The translations under genes were made by a program, and so were the position numbers. A model generated the notes under the pieces. It saw nothing but the letters and a program-made list of their open reading frames with translations. It was not told the DNA's origin and made no database searches. Shown piece after piece: positions 45,395-57,146 of a stretch of DNA of 64,000 nt. How positions within the stretch are numbered: position 1 is the stretch's first letter; each line of letters starts with the position of its first letter. Source of the stretch: Grifola frondosa (lineage: Eukaryota > Basidiomycota > Agaricomycetes > Polyporales > Grifolaceae); assembly GCA_001683735.1 (NCBI GenBank), contig LUGG01000013.1, positions 682,001 to 746,000 on the forward strand, read 5' to 3'.

Positions 45395-47250
45395 ATGAGC
45401 ATCATGAATGATAGTGAGTGCTATTATCTGAAATGCTCCGTCTTCATGCTGACTGTAGCTGTAGCCGTAGATAACAAAGACCGCGACGAACGATGCCCTT
45501 CACTGGATTTGGATAACTGCCACAAAATCTTTACGCCAATTACCCTTCCGAGTGGGTCTATAAAAATGATAGACTAGTCAAGGTATGATAGTATTTCCGA
45601 GCTTCCTTCTCTTTTTTGTTTGAAGTCGAATTAAATGGTTGCACATAGGTTGCATTATACGAGCATCTTAGCGATGTCTGTGGCGGACCGCCAAATGCCG
45701 TCCACTATGACATTTATTCTCGATGGTCAAGGGGACAATGGGGATGATAATCACCGGGAATACAGATATGCGGGGACCACATCACGTTGGGAACTTGGGA
45801 CGTCGTCATCCCGACGTCTCTCGCTGCAGAGTCGCTCGAACCATTCAAATTACTCGGAAAGGCGATTCACGGTGATGCGGATCATCCATCGAGCATCGCG
45901 TCATCCGGAAGCAACATGGGCAGTGGTCCTGCTATAATGCAATTGTTGCATCAAGGACGACAGTCTCCTAATATTATCGGAGGACGGTGGCCTTTTTGTG
46001 CCGCCCGTCGCCCCCAGTGCTGTTCCAGTGGGGTCAAGCCCATAGAAAGTCAGATACTATTTTTCTCGTCTACTTAATAGTTTCGCACATTCCAAATACC
46101 ACGGGAGATACCTGGAAAAGATATCCCAGCACTTGTAGATGCTTTCGTCCGGAGTGCGCGGGTGGTGGCAGAGACCGGTTTTGACGGGGTGGAACTGCAG
46201 GCAGCACATGGCTGTGAGTGTATTCTCGTGTCTTTTTATATGGAAGACATATTTATTTAACCTTTTTTCTTCTTTCTACAGACCTCATAGCCCAATTCGT
46301 CCTCGCTAAAGGTCTGTTGAACGTTCGCAGGAGGCGTATCTTTTTATTAATCAGTTTCTTTCCCTAAGCAGAGCAATCATCGAAGTGATGCTTACTCTGC
46401 GAGCGCAAATTCATTGCACTTGTTGCGTGACATAGTTTCGTCTATCCGGACGTGCGAGATCATACCAGCGAACTTTGTCTTGGGGGTCAAGTTGAACGCA
46501 GCGGACTACATGGATAGTTCGCAGGATCGTGACCTTGCATTGCAGCACGTACAAGAGATTGCGAGCTGGAGGATGGTGGACTTTGTTAAGGTAAGCGGGG
46601 GTGACTATGAGAATCCAGATGGGCGATATATATCTTCATCATGGTGAAGCACTGACACGTCCCAGATTTCATGTCTACCGCTCAGTCCGCTCAGTCACAA
46701 TGCCAAGCACTCTTTTCTCGCTTCTCTCAGAAAGCCGTGCAAACCCTGGCAGAGACTTCTTTGAGTGCTTGCGAATAAGCACGCGGATCTACTCGGCCTG
46801 GCCGCATGTGGGTTCTCTATCCTGAGCTCCCCGCCTAGCTCATCCATCCGCGCACGAGACAGCGGCGCGGGGGATACATCCTTCATGGAATCTCCACCAG
46901 ATCCAGATGTCAGCGGTCTCGGGAAACCTCTACCGGAGCCGCTGCTGAGCTGGCGTATGTTGGAGAGAGTGATACTCTCGGTGCTACTGTACATCTGGTC
47001 GGTTGTACCCGTCGAGTTCCCGCGACTCATTGGTGCTGGCACCAACATGGCGTGGCACACGGTCATGCTGCGCAACGTTGCAGTCAACACAGAGGCTGAC
47101 TACACAGTGGGCGGGTTGGGAGCAGTGTTGAGATTCTGGTTCTGGGTCACACCGGGATCTGATGGGGGATTGCTGGATGGAGTTTGGGAGTCGTGGATTG
47201 CCATGGGGCTTGTGGGCGTTGTGATCGGACTTGTTGTAGGAAGTTGGTGA
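45395..47250 (+). CDS. Old Yellow Enzyme-family oxidoreductase with hydrophobic C-terminus
   Basis: Family blocks occur in order: KIFTPITLPSG, VALYEHLSDVCGG, MIITGNTDMRGPHHVGNL, IMQLLHQGRQSPNIIGGRWP, VVAETGFDGVELQAAHGYLI, SDAYSASANSLHLLRDIVSS, VLGVKLNAADYMDSSQ and VDFVKVSGGDYENP. These match FMN-dependent NADH:flavin oxidoreductases (TIM barrel) of basidiomycetes. The C-terminus has ANKHADLLGL and then a hydrophobic segment (ILSVLLYIWSVVPVEF) plus AGTNMAWHTVML and a final FWFWVTPG...IAMGLVGVVIGLVVGS helix region, suggesting membrane association. Frames break at the A-run 45562-45566, the G-run 45740-45743 and near 46000, 46055 and 46770. The number of breaks leaves open a real pseudogene. The start may be 45395 or 45404. 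Confidence 0.75.
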
Positions 47251-47740
47251 TATCCTCAGTATATCGCGGTGCCCGCACTGAAGATAGATACAATTTGGGG
47301 TCTTAAACCCGGAATACGCGATGAAGCTAGAGAACTCCGTACAGAACTCCGTACATCTGCCAGTATCATGCATCATGACTGATTGAGTGCAGTTCGCGTC
47401 CTCTGAGCACGAAGCGATTGAATGGCTGAGAACGCGAGAGTATCCGACTCTGCACGTCTGGGAACGCATACCTCAAAAGGCATCTCACATCGACCACCTG
47501 CTGATCAGATGCAGTTGCAAAGCACGGTCCCGTGCACTGTCAATTCAGTCATCAATTCAGTCGCTAAAGCACAGAAGAGGCCACAAGACGCAGCCGTAAG
47601 AATAGAACAGCTAAAAGCAATGATCGAACACATGAGAATACAAACATCCTTCCTCCCCACTAGATACCCACAGTCCATCGTACATCCTATATCGCAGTGC
47701 AACATACCCAAGAAATCATATACTCATGAGGCTTTCTGGT
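47251..47740. other. Intergenic, convergent 3' ends
   Basis: Lies between the OYE gene and the CCP1 stop; nothing recognised. Confidence 0.5.
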
Positions 47741-49278
47741 TTACTCCTCATCGGTGTTCTTCATGACCCAAGGCTCTGAAGCAACCCATTGCGAAGTGGG
47801 CACGCCGAGCTCGAACAGACGGGAGACCACGGAGGCGAAGCTGTGAGGTATGTTAGCCCACACGATTCATTTGAGGCAGTATAACCGTACTCTTTAAACC
47901 ACAGGGCTTCGTCGTCAGCGTACGCTTTGGCGAACTTCTTGAAGTTCTTGTCCTGGACAATGACATAGTCCGTACTAGGTGCAGCCAGTCTCTAGATCAC
48001 TACCAGATGCCTTTAAGGAACGATACGATCCACATACGGCAACATCATGAGCGACCGGGTCTTCTTATCCTCGAGCTGCTTAGGACCGTCCCACTTCTTC
48101 CAGACCCACTTCTCGTCAAAGAGGAGACGGAAATACTCGTTACTGACAGTGGTGGGAGAGAACGTCCAGGGGCCATCAAATCCGGAGCGGTCTCGGTGGC
48201 AACGTCCAAGAGCATGTGCGCCGGAAAGCGCAACAATTTCCTGATCGTTGAAGCTACAAGATATTTAAAGTTAGGTACACATCACTGTGACAAAAGGAAT
48301 AACGTACCCCATGCGATAGAAGATCTGCACGGCGAGGCATACCTCGACGTAAGCACCTCATCTATTGATGCTTACAGTCCAAACACTCACATTCCGGAGA
48401 TGGTCAGCGCCTTGCGAAGCGTCAGGAAGACGGCCGTCAGGAGTACACTGGGCGGAGAAACCGTCTATACGCCCGGGCCTCCAAGGTATTTTAGGGCCGC
48501 CCATCTCCTGGATGGCCGCGACACCGCTCAGGGTCCACAGGTCACCGTATGAGATCCAGGGAAATTCCTTCTTGACGGCCTCTAGGATGTCACGGGCAAC
48601 TTGAAGTCCGGCATTTGCATCGTGCTTGGCCTCGGGCTCGAAGCGCATAGTGGCATAATTGCTGGATAATACTCGGCATCAATTGACGCCAACATGTGAT
48701 TGTATCGTGATAGTAAGCAGCACACCTTCCGCCCGTGTTAGTGTCCTTATCATAGGTTCCCGAAGAGTGCCACGCAAGACGAAGGAGGACGGGACCGTAA
48801 GATCCGTCTGCAGTGCGGGACCGTGTTAGCCCCTGAAGGTTATTGCATTTTGCGACGCGCACCATCGTAATTCTTATCGGAGGCAGCGTCCATGACTTCA
48901 GCAATCCTATTGTACACCTACCGAAGACAATTACTACCAAGGGCGACCACCATTCTAGCAAGACAAGCGACCGACCTTCTGGTAGTCGTCCTTCGTGGGG
49001 ACAAAGTTGGCAAGGACCTTGGCCGACTGGGCACCCGACTTGAGCGCGGTGCCAGCCTCCTTCGCGGTGTTGGAGTCGGAGGCATACACATACCATGCAA
49101 CACCACCTGCGACGCCGACGCCGAGCGCAGCAAAGAGGACAGTGTTGGACGTCTTTTTGGGTGCTTCAGTCGAGTACTTGCGGAACGCTGGGTTGCGCAA
49201 GGCAACACGAGAGTTCCTCGCTGCGGGTGCGGCGAGTGAGGCCTTGCGTGCTACTGCTCTGAATGCGCTGAAAGACAT
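47741..49278 (-). CDS. CCP1: Mitochondrial cytochrome c peroxidase
   Basis: Eight exons (49278-48976, 48917-48863, 48807-48726, 48661-48391, 48324-48308, 48253-48038, 47974-47891, 47840-47741) give a clean 375-aa protein. An Arg/Ala-rich presequence ([19 protein letters not shown]) precedes a membrane helix ([18 protein letters not shown]), as in bipartite signals for the intermembrane space. [13 protein letters not shown] carries the distal Arg, Trp and His. [12 protein letters not shown] holds the proximal haem-ligand His. SGFDGPW has the tryptophan that forms the radical in yeast CCP. The enzyme reduces H2O2 with electrons from cytochrome c. Exon 5 is only 17 nt. Confidence 0.96.
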
Positions 49279-49782
49279 GATGGTGCGATGAAAGAAAGAT
49301 GGGTTGTGGATAGTAACAATCCCTATATCACTATCGGCCTGGGCGATATACGTACGCGGGGCACCGGATTAGCGCCCATTAGACGCTTCTCGTTAAGCAC
49401 TACACGTGATCGTTTAAGCGCTTGATTACCAAAAGTACTCGTTTCTATTGGTGGGAATACTCGGTCTCGGGAGCAATTTCTATTACTTATGTCACAGTCA
49501 CAAACATGGAAATTATACAGCACTAACACTGGTGACACAAAAAACATGACAGCATGTATGTCGAACATATTCCTTCCTTCATCTTTTGCGTTTGCAATAG
49601 AATATACGCCTCTGTGAAGCAATCGGCTACTAATTCGTGGACAATTACGTACATAATATGTGACAAGCTGAAACCGAATCTCGATCGTTCAACATCACGT
49701 GCCCGCATTTTTCGCGATACGATCGTGGACGTCTGAAAACTCTCGACTGCAACTCAACTGCACAAACGGCAGCTCTTTGAAT
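49279..49782. promoter_or_regulatory. Divergent promoter region, CCP1 and LYAR genes
   Basis: Separates two start codons on opposite strands. A 99-codon minus-strand ORF here has no family resemblance and was not called. Confidence 0.4.
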
Positions 49783-51075
49783 ATGGTGTCCTTTCAGTAA
49801 GCTGCACTGTGTATTTTATAATGTCGCTGTTCTCATTATTTCGCTTCAGATGTGATGGTGAGACGGCCGTCCAAAATGTTCCAGCGATTCAGTGGGAACG
49901 ACATTCCTAACTTCCTGACGCTGTCTTTCGCGCTCGCAGGTTGCGTAGAGGTCGTGAAGAAACCCCAGTTGGACAAGCATCGGATGAAATGTCACGCTTC
50001 CTTCACATGCATTGACTGCAGCACCATATTCAACGGGCCCGCAGAATACAAGAGTCACACGCAGTGCATCAGCGAGGCGGAGAAGTACCAAAAAGGTCTC
50101 TACAAGGGTCCCAAGGTGCGTCCACGGTCTATCCCTTTCCCATGTGCACTTTTGACCAGTATTGGGCTGTACATAGCAGCAGTCCAACGGCGGACCGAGG
50201 GGAAACAGTGGCGGCAACGCTCCCAATGGGCGTGACAACTCGAGTAAGTATCAGCCTTGGGCACGCAATGGCGGCCGACAGGGCTGGGGCGGCCAGCCCC
50301 GTTATGAAGGAACTGGTGCTAACGTCACTCCTCTGGGCACGCCTCTACGAATGTCACCCGTGACGTTTGACTCCCCGCCAGAGTCTCAAGCGAATGGCGC
50401 AGTGTCGAAACCGACTACATCGGACCCTCCTGTACCGGCAGCGAGCTCGGGAGCCGTAGCTGTAGACGCGCCGAAGGAGAAGGAGAAAGACAAAAAGAAG
50501 GGAGAGAAGAAGCGCAAGTCACCTGCTGACAAGACGCCCTCTGCAGAGGTGAGTAGCGGCATCTATCATACAGACATTGAAGTAATATGCTCCTCGTGCT
50601 ACTTCGCAGGGTAGCGATGAACCGCGGAAGAAAAAGGCAAAGAGCGCCAAGGACGCGGCCCCGCTGAGCCTTCATCATCGACCAAAACTTCCGAATCGGT
50701 AGAAGGTGTTGAGAAGAAAGACAAGAAAAAAAGGACAAGAAGTCGAAGGAGCTAGAGGAGTCTCAGTCGACCTCTGCCGGCGCCGCCATCCAGGGAGATG
50801 GCAAAGATGGCGCGGAACGGAAGAAGAGCAAAAAGGGCAAGGAGGCGGAGACGGACGCCGCGCTGGACGCGGTTGATGTGGCAGCGGAGAAGGGTGCCTC
50901 GAAGGAGAGAAAGAAGAGTAAGAAGCACAAGGAAGACTTGGTCAACGGTGATGCTGCAACGGAGAGTAGCAAACCGCTTAAGCAGAAGCCGGAAGAGGGC
51001 GTTGGTGAGGCGGTGGAGAAGAAAGAGAAGAAAGACAAAAAAGACAAGACAAAAAAATCGAAGGCGGTTGTTTGA
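49783..51075 (+). CDS. LYAR-type C2HC zinc-finger nucleolar protein
   Basis: A 14-nt first exon and an 8-nt second exon (49850-49857) are needed to build MVSFQCDGCVEVVKKPQLDK. The zinc-finger array continues HRMKCHASFTCIDCSTIF and EYKSHTQCISEAEKYQKG, all diagnostic of the LYAR family. A Gly/Asn-rich linker leads to a long Lys-rich tail with many KKxKK blocks, fitting nucleolar localisation. In animals LYAR binds rRNA and affects rRNA processing and transcription. The tail frame breaks near 50662 (one G) and in the A-run 50726-50732. Restoring both keeps the frame to the stop at 51075. The third exon starts at 49940. Confidence 0.85.
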
Positions 51076-51371
51076 TGTAGGTTCGTTGCCTACCTTTCCG
51101 TATTATCTACACATCTTGTTCTTGGGATACTTCTTGGTGCTCTGACTCTGCTCTCGGAAACGTTATTGGAAGGAGTACATATGCCATCTGTTTATATGAC
51201 TGCATTCATATACCGGTCCTAAAACAATTGGCTGTCACGCTTGCACACAAACGAGAACATGAACGCACTCATGGAAATTCCAGCAGAGTCAGTAAGCAGG
51301 ACTTCCTCGCAGAACTTGGACGAAGGGTAGAATGAGAAATAGCATAGAATAGTTGTGAATAAAAGATAGCA

Positions 51372-52652
51372 TCAGAGGGGGTCATAATTTAGCTCGCGAG
51401 GCCTCCATATCTTCTCCACGACGACTATCAGCATGATGCTTCGCCGCCTTTGCATCAGATGAAATAGGGAGCTATAGATAATGGCTTCACGCTGTGGCCG
51501 CAGAACAGTTCCTTCATCGCCCGTGGTACTCGTCCTGACAACGAGCCTCTTCAAACCCCTGAATTTGTCGCTTAGGAGTATCGTCGCAATATCGACGAGA
51601 TGCTTCTGGAGAGTGGCCATGTACATGGACTCAGACGACGCATTGTGACATCCAAATCCAAGTTCCAGCTCCTGCACACGTTCTGAATGAACGCTATAAA
51701 GAATGTTTTCATCATGGTAAACCATGGCAAAGGCTGGATGCTGATCTTTAGATACGTGAGAGCGGTTAACGAGTGAAGAAAAATGGGGCAGGGAAAGGTT
51801 TGCTCCGCTGTGTACCCATTATCACGCATGCGCAGAAAACGTATAAAGGCACTCACCTTCCCCTTGAATGATGGAGTCCAAGGTCAGCTCGAAACGAGTG
51901 ACAGTGTCACGGAAGGGCAGCATAAGATTGTTGGCAAAGAGGAAGTCCGTCCGACGCAAGACGTGCGTGACGATCAGCGTATCCACTTTGGCGTGCAGCG
52001 CCAATAGCGTCACTAAGTTCCAGATGCCGATCATATGCGGAGAAATAACCCGTAAGGTGTGAATTGGAAGCGAGGGTATTTCTGAATCGTGTGCGGCAGA
52101 AATTACGTTGGCGTGATGCTCGAAGCATTCCAAGTGTGGTAGCGCTGCGAATAGCTTGAATAGGTCGTCTGCGCGAGTTATACATCGAGAGAGCCTGAGG
52201 GTGTGGATGGAGGAAAAGCGTGATGTGATAGCCGAACGCGTCACATTATTCAGAACAAGACCGGTGAGTGTAAGGCGGCCAACAAACTTGAGCAATGGCG
52301 ATATTAAGTCGAATGTGTCCTGTAAACAAGATGGCATAGACAGGTCCCGCAACTCTGCCTGCTCTGGATCGGGAAGAGAGTGGTAATGCTCTCGGCATTC
52401 AATGACGAAGTCGTGTACCGAGTCCGCGACAACGGGTTCGCGACGAATGAGGTGGAGAAATTCGTTGTACGTCCGACATGCACAGTCGATGCGGACACGT
52501 TCGAAGAGATGACAGCGCGCAGCAGGTAGCCAGCTTCGACAAGTCAAGCTGCATTGGCGTAAAGCCCGGGTGTCATCGTGAAGGTGATCTATAATCTGGT
52601 CAGTCAATTCTGGCGGAACGATCACATTAATATCTTTTGGTCCCATCGCCAC
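51372..52652 (-). CDS. F-box-like protein with leucine-rich repeats
   Basis: The start gives MAMGPKDINVIV, then PPELTDQIIDHLHDDTRALR and QCSLTCRSWLPAARCHLF, a typical fungal F-box. LRR-like strands follow (FVGRLTLTGLVLNNVT, SIHTLRLSRC, HTLRVISPHMIG). The second exon continues with LTALTYLKISIQPLP, and after a single lost base near 51678 with LELGFGCHNASS and IYSSLFHLMQRRRSIM. The family is expanded in Agaricomycetes. F-box proteins usually recruit substrates to SCF ubiquitin ligases, but most of these have no known substrate. Confidence 0.75.
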
Positions 52653-52950
52653 TAAACCTCAGAGGATATAAGGATGGGCGACCAACGTGAATGGCGAGTG
52701 ATAGTAATGAGGAGGAGAGAGGGGTGAACTAGAATGATTCGAAGAAGTTCTGAAGGCCCATGATGTCACATGCCGTTAAATAGGCGCTCACTTTGTGAAC
52801 GAACGTCACAAATGTTTTGCTGGAACAATTATCGAGGATTTTTACCTGGAGGGCGTGCCTAGGGAGATGGAAGTCTCTGAGAAATAGCCCAACTTTGACC
52901 GTCCAGGTTTTGCAAGCAAGGCATCTCTATATGGTAGTGACGGTGTAAAG

Positions 52951-54425
52951 TTAAGACTCATCAACATCCCATCCAAATAGTTTCTGGCATTCCTCCAGTC
53001 TTTCGCATACCAGTTCTACCTTCTTATCATCCACGTTCGCGACCGAAAACCGTACCCACCGGTCTTCCTCTCCGGGAATCCCGCCATTTCTGGTCTTTGG
53101 CCCGAAAAATCCCGCAGGGAGACAAACAACACCTCGCTCCTCCGCTAGCCGTCTGCAAACATCATTTGCATGCACCCCAACAAAAGGGTGTTGCACGAAT
53201 GCAAAATACCCGCCTTGGGAGCCGATCCTCCATAGCGGGGGAAGATGCGATTTGAACAGCGTGTGCCGGTGCACGAGTGATAGTGCAGTGTCTCGGATGA
53301 AAGGTCGAAGAGAGGGGAGCAAGGGAGCAAGGGCGATCTGCGGCGGACGCGGCGCACAGATCTGCAGATTGTCTAGAGCGGTATTAATAGAGGGTATGAA
53401 CGCAGGGGAGGCACAGATGAGCCCGAGGCGATGTCCTGGAATACAGTATGACTTCGAGAAAGAGAATAGATGGATAAACGTAGAACGCCAGCGCCAATCT
53501 GTTGAGAGGCAGGGATGTGGCGATGAGGAGAAAAGGGGATGAGGTGGGCCATCCAGGATGAAATCACGGTAGGTTTCGTCGATGATGAGGGCTATATTAT
53601 GTTTGCGCGCTAGGTTCGCAAATGCGATAATTGTGGAAGGTGAATATACTGCTCCTGTCTGGAAACCTCGTGAGAAGACTGTCCTTGGCATCAATGATAA
53701 CATACGGGATTATTAGGCGTGATAAGAACAATAGCCTTCGTTCTAGGCGTTATGAGAGTCTCACAGCGCTCGGGGAAGGCATGAATCCATCCCGCGCAAA
53801 TGTCTGTAACATGACCGTCTTGATGCCCAGCATATTCAATGTCATTCTGTTACGATTATCCACATAAAATCGTAGTCACGATTGGACAAAGCGACATACT
53901 CGTGATTGAAATACCTGAAAACAGAAACGTATGAACGAACTGATGGGATGCAAACAAAATGCAGAGGTATAAATACCATGGTACTGGTAAAATCACTTCA
54001 TCGCCAGCACCTGCCAGCGACATTGCGACAGTAGCAAACGCCAGGTTACAACCAGCGGTGATAGCAATATCGTCCATAGTGATGTCAGCATCTTCACCAT
54101 ACGCCCTTTTCATTTCGTCTACCATGGCGCTTCGTAGAGCTGGCTCTCCGACGTTCGGTACATATCCACACGCGGCAGGTGAAGACGACGACCTCCCGAG
54201 AGCGTCCAGTAATGACTTCGGCGGGGGATACCGGGGACCCCTTGTGACATATCCAGCAGAGGACGCTCGGGAGTTGCTGCGTAAGCTTCCGCCCATTTGT
54301 ATGCCTGTGGGATGCTGTTCCAACGTTAACATACCCCTTGCAGAGGATGTGACTACACGGACTCACGGAGGGCGACTTGTACTCTCTATCCCGCGAGACA
54401 AACGGAACGCAAGTTTCCCTGCCAT
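52951..54425 (-). CDS. Class I/II PLP-dependent aminotransferase
   Basis: Blocks in order on the minus strand: AYKWAEAYAATPERPLLDMS, QGVPGIPPPKSLLDALGRSS, ACGYVPNVGEPALRSAMVDE, MDDIAITAGCNLAFATVAMS, AGAGDEVILPVPWYFNHEY, VLITPNNP joined to TGAVYSPSTIIAFANLAR, ALIIDETYRDFI, and SFSKSYCIPGHRLGL with the PLP-binding Lys. The last part, RWVRFSVANVDDKKVELVCE, ends the fold. The substrate cannot be told; relatives act on aspartate, aromatic amino acids or kynurenine. One C appears lost in the run at 53772-53775. The N-terminal exon start (MAGKLAFRLS) is tentative. Confidence 0.85.
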
Positions 54426-54797
54426 GCTACTGCGATATCAAGATGATATTGAGTTACCTGTCGTAGCCACCGTGAGCCTGAAGCGTGTACAGTATGACCG
54501 TGCAACCAATCGTTTGAATCGATCCCCCAGCACGATCTGAATCGGGCAGATCAGCTAGATTAGATCGCAATAGTTTTCAAACACAAATATGATTCAGAGA
54601 CTTTCAGCCGATGCCAGTTTGAATAGTCGAGACAGTTTGACAGTCAAGACTATCTAGAAAATGCAGCAACAGGCATAGTGTAATTTACAAGAATGCTATA
54701 TATGTTCGACCATACATTTCCCTACAAAATCAATATCACAACAAATAGAGATATGTCGCCTCTCCGGAGCAAACGTATATGCTGTACTGGCCAGCTT
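54426..54797. other. Intergenic between same-strand genes
   Basis: AT-rich, no ORF of interest. It should contain the promoter of the aminotransferase gene and the 3' UTR of the S1P lyase gene. Confidence 0.45.
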
Positions 54798-57056
54798 TCA
54801 AGCCTTGTACAATGTATCCAAGAATGCTGCTGCGACGTGTCCCACCAGAGTCGAGCCGACCGGACTGGATTGTCCCAGTCCTGCATTGAGAATTTACGGT
54901 GAGCGTGGAGCAACGTCAAAGAGGTACTACCCACCATAGAGCGTCACCATGGTGCCCTTTCCTGAAGGCGCAAGCTTCGCAACGCGCACCGCGTCTTTCA
55001 AGTCTGCGATAAGGTTATCCACCATGGGCACAGTCAAGCGCTACAAATCGTGGATCACCACATATCTCAATTACCACTTATTGGTCAGAGAACCAGTCAG
55101 ACACTCACAGTGACGGCGATGTGAAGTGCAGCGGGGTTCGTAATCGCATTTAGATGCCAGCCTTTCTTCGACATGGCATCACCAACCTCGTGCACGTTCA
55201 AGTCTGCATGCTGCGAAGCGAACGCCACGACAGAGGCAGGCGGCTGTCCGAGGACGCGCAGCTCTGGGATCTCCGTCTTGATGCGATGTGCAATCGTCTT
55301 CGCCGCGGAGACAATCGTGCGACAAGACTCGAGATAGCCGCTAGGGTGTCAAGGTTGTGACCAACATACTGGAATGCGGCGGGAGGGGGACGTACGAGTG
55401 ACCCATGTATTGCAGTGCGGCCCAGGTCCCGGCAATCAACGCCCCCGGCCTATATAAAGTCTCAGCAGATGAGCTGTGAAGAATCACGAAGGCTCACCTA
55501 GAGCCGGCAATACTTGGACTAGCATACACGCCGCCGACCCAATTGGGATTGACGTAGTATTGGAATCGTCGCAGCTCTGCATCCCGATACATGATCACAG
55601 AATTACCCTAGCAACATAATATGTCTGAGCTATTGCAGTTTGAGAGGTGGCGTTCACGACTAACCTTTGGCGCAAATCCATACTGAAGAGTGTCGATTTT
55701 CAGATTTCAGATAACTATGAGTAAACGAAGCACGGCACCTTATGGGTATCACAGCTGATGCTGGTCACTCCTTCTACTCTAAAGTCGAACGGCTCGACGG
55801 GGAAGCCAGCCTCCTCCAGGAACGGCATGATGAAGCTGCCAAGGCAGCAGTCGACATGTAGCCCAACTTTGTGCTTAGACGCGAGCTTTCCGAGCGCGAC
55901 GATGTCGTCTTGGCAGCCGTCTGGGAAATTGACAGCCGATCCAACAATCTATGGTGCAAACAGGTACAGCGATGAACAACTAAATGGGAGACGAATGAAC
56001 AGACCATGATCGTGTTAGCATTGCTAGAGAAATGCTGAGCATTAGAACATGATCTTTCGGGGGAAGGGCACTCACATAGCTCTAGAAACACGTTTCACAT
56101 CAACTTGACGCGTCACTGGGTCGACTGGAATGGTATGGACCTTGATCTTCAGATAGGCCGCGCCTTTGTCGAATGCAGCGTGTGCAGATATTGGAACAAC
56201 TCTAGTCAAAAAAATATTAAAAATCGCATAGTCTCTCGAAAACGCCGCACACACATTTCTGGTTCTGTTATTCCCTTCGTCGCTCTAGCCCAATCACGGT
56301 ATGTCTTGACGGCCATTATAATGGACTCGGTGCCGCCTGACGTGGTCACGCCTGCGCCATTGGGATTGTTATACATCTTGAGGCACATAGAAACTATCTC
56401 CGCCTCCATCTTTCGTACTGCAGGGAATACGTCGGGATGAAGAGGATTCGACACAGAGTATCGTTCGAATGCAGATACGATGAGTCGCTGGAGGTCCTCG
56501 CCGCCATCTGGAATACAAGGCAGACAACAGTTTAGCACGTGCAGTGCATAATAGTAACATTGCATACGCACGATATACCGCTCCGGAGATCTTACCCTCA
56601 TGCCAGTCGACATGTCCTGAGGACTCCGCATCCATCTTCTCCATCTCTGTAAAGATCCACTCGGGAGTTTGTCCCTGAGCGGGGAGGGATAGGTGCCTGA
56701 TTACTCCGGGGCCTTGGGGATCATGCGTTCCTCAATCTGCAGTCTCGCCTTCCCGAGTTCAGTCTCTACCTTCTTATGCGCGGAAGGAATACGAAGCGCA
56801 AGCAGCATCGATTCCTACGATACAAAAAGATATATGTGTCACATAACATGCAGGACTGTTCGTCGCGAACCTGTAAGACCCATGTGTAGAAATCATGAAG
56901 TGTCTGCAACAATCCACGGGCACGGATGTGCCGGTGCACCTTTAAAATTCTATTGAGGAGGAAGTAGAGCACGATCACATTCTTGATATTATCGAGTATG
57001 TTGTTAGAGAACGCCAAGGAACCCAGGCCTCTGGTCCTGCTGAGGAGTGAGTTCAT
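54798..57056 (-). CDS. DPL1: Sphingosine-1-phosphate lyase
   Basis: A many-exon gene. The N-terminus has a hydrophobic segment ([15 protein letters not shown]), as in the ER-anchored enzyme. Blocks: [122 protein letters not shown] joined to [14 protein letters not shown] (the PLP Lys), [20 protein letters not shown] and [18 protein letters not shown]. The end is [18 protein letters not shown]. The enzyme cleaves phosphorylated sphingoid bases to fatty aldehyde and phosphoethanolamine, the exit step of sphingolipid catabolism. The start codon was chosen at [10 protein letters not shown]. Confidence 0.93.
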
Positions 57057-57146
57057 TGCAAGTGAGGACGGTCTATGGACAAGGGGCGGTCGCTCGAACC
57101 CAGCAAGCGGCTCGAACAGGAAATCACAGGCTTGTCCACAACCACC
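57057..57146. promoter_or_regulatory. Short bidirectional promoter, DPL1 and prefoldin 4
   Basis: Only 90 bp separate the two start codons, which face in opposite directions. Both 5' UTRs and core promoters must overlap or extend into coding sequence. Confidence 0.5.

Noticed and set aside
49323..49622. 99-codon minus-strand ORF between CCP1 and LYAR genes
   Set aside because: Lies in a divergent promoter region and shows no recognisable protein feature.
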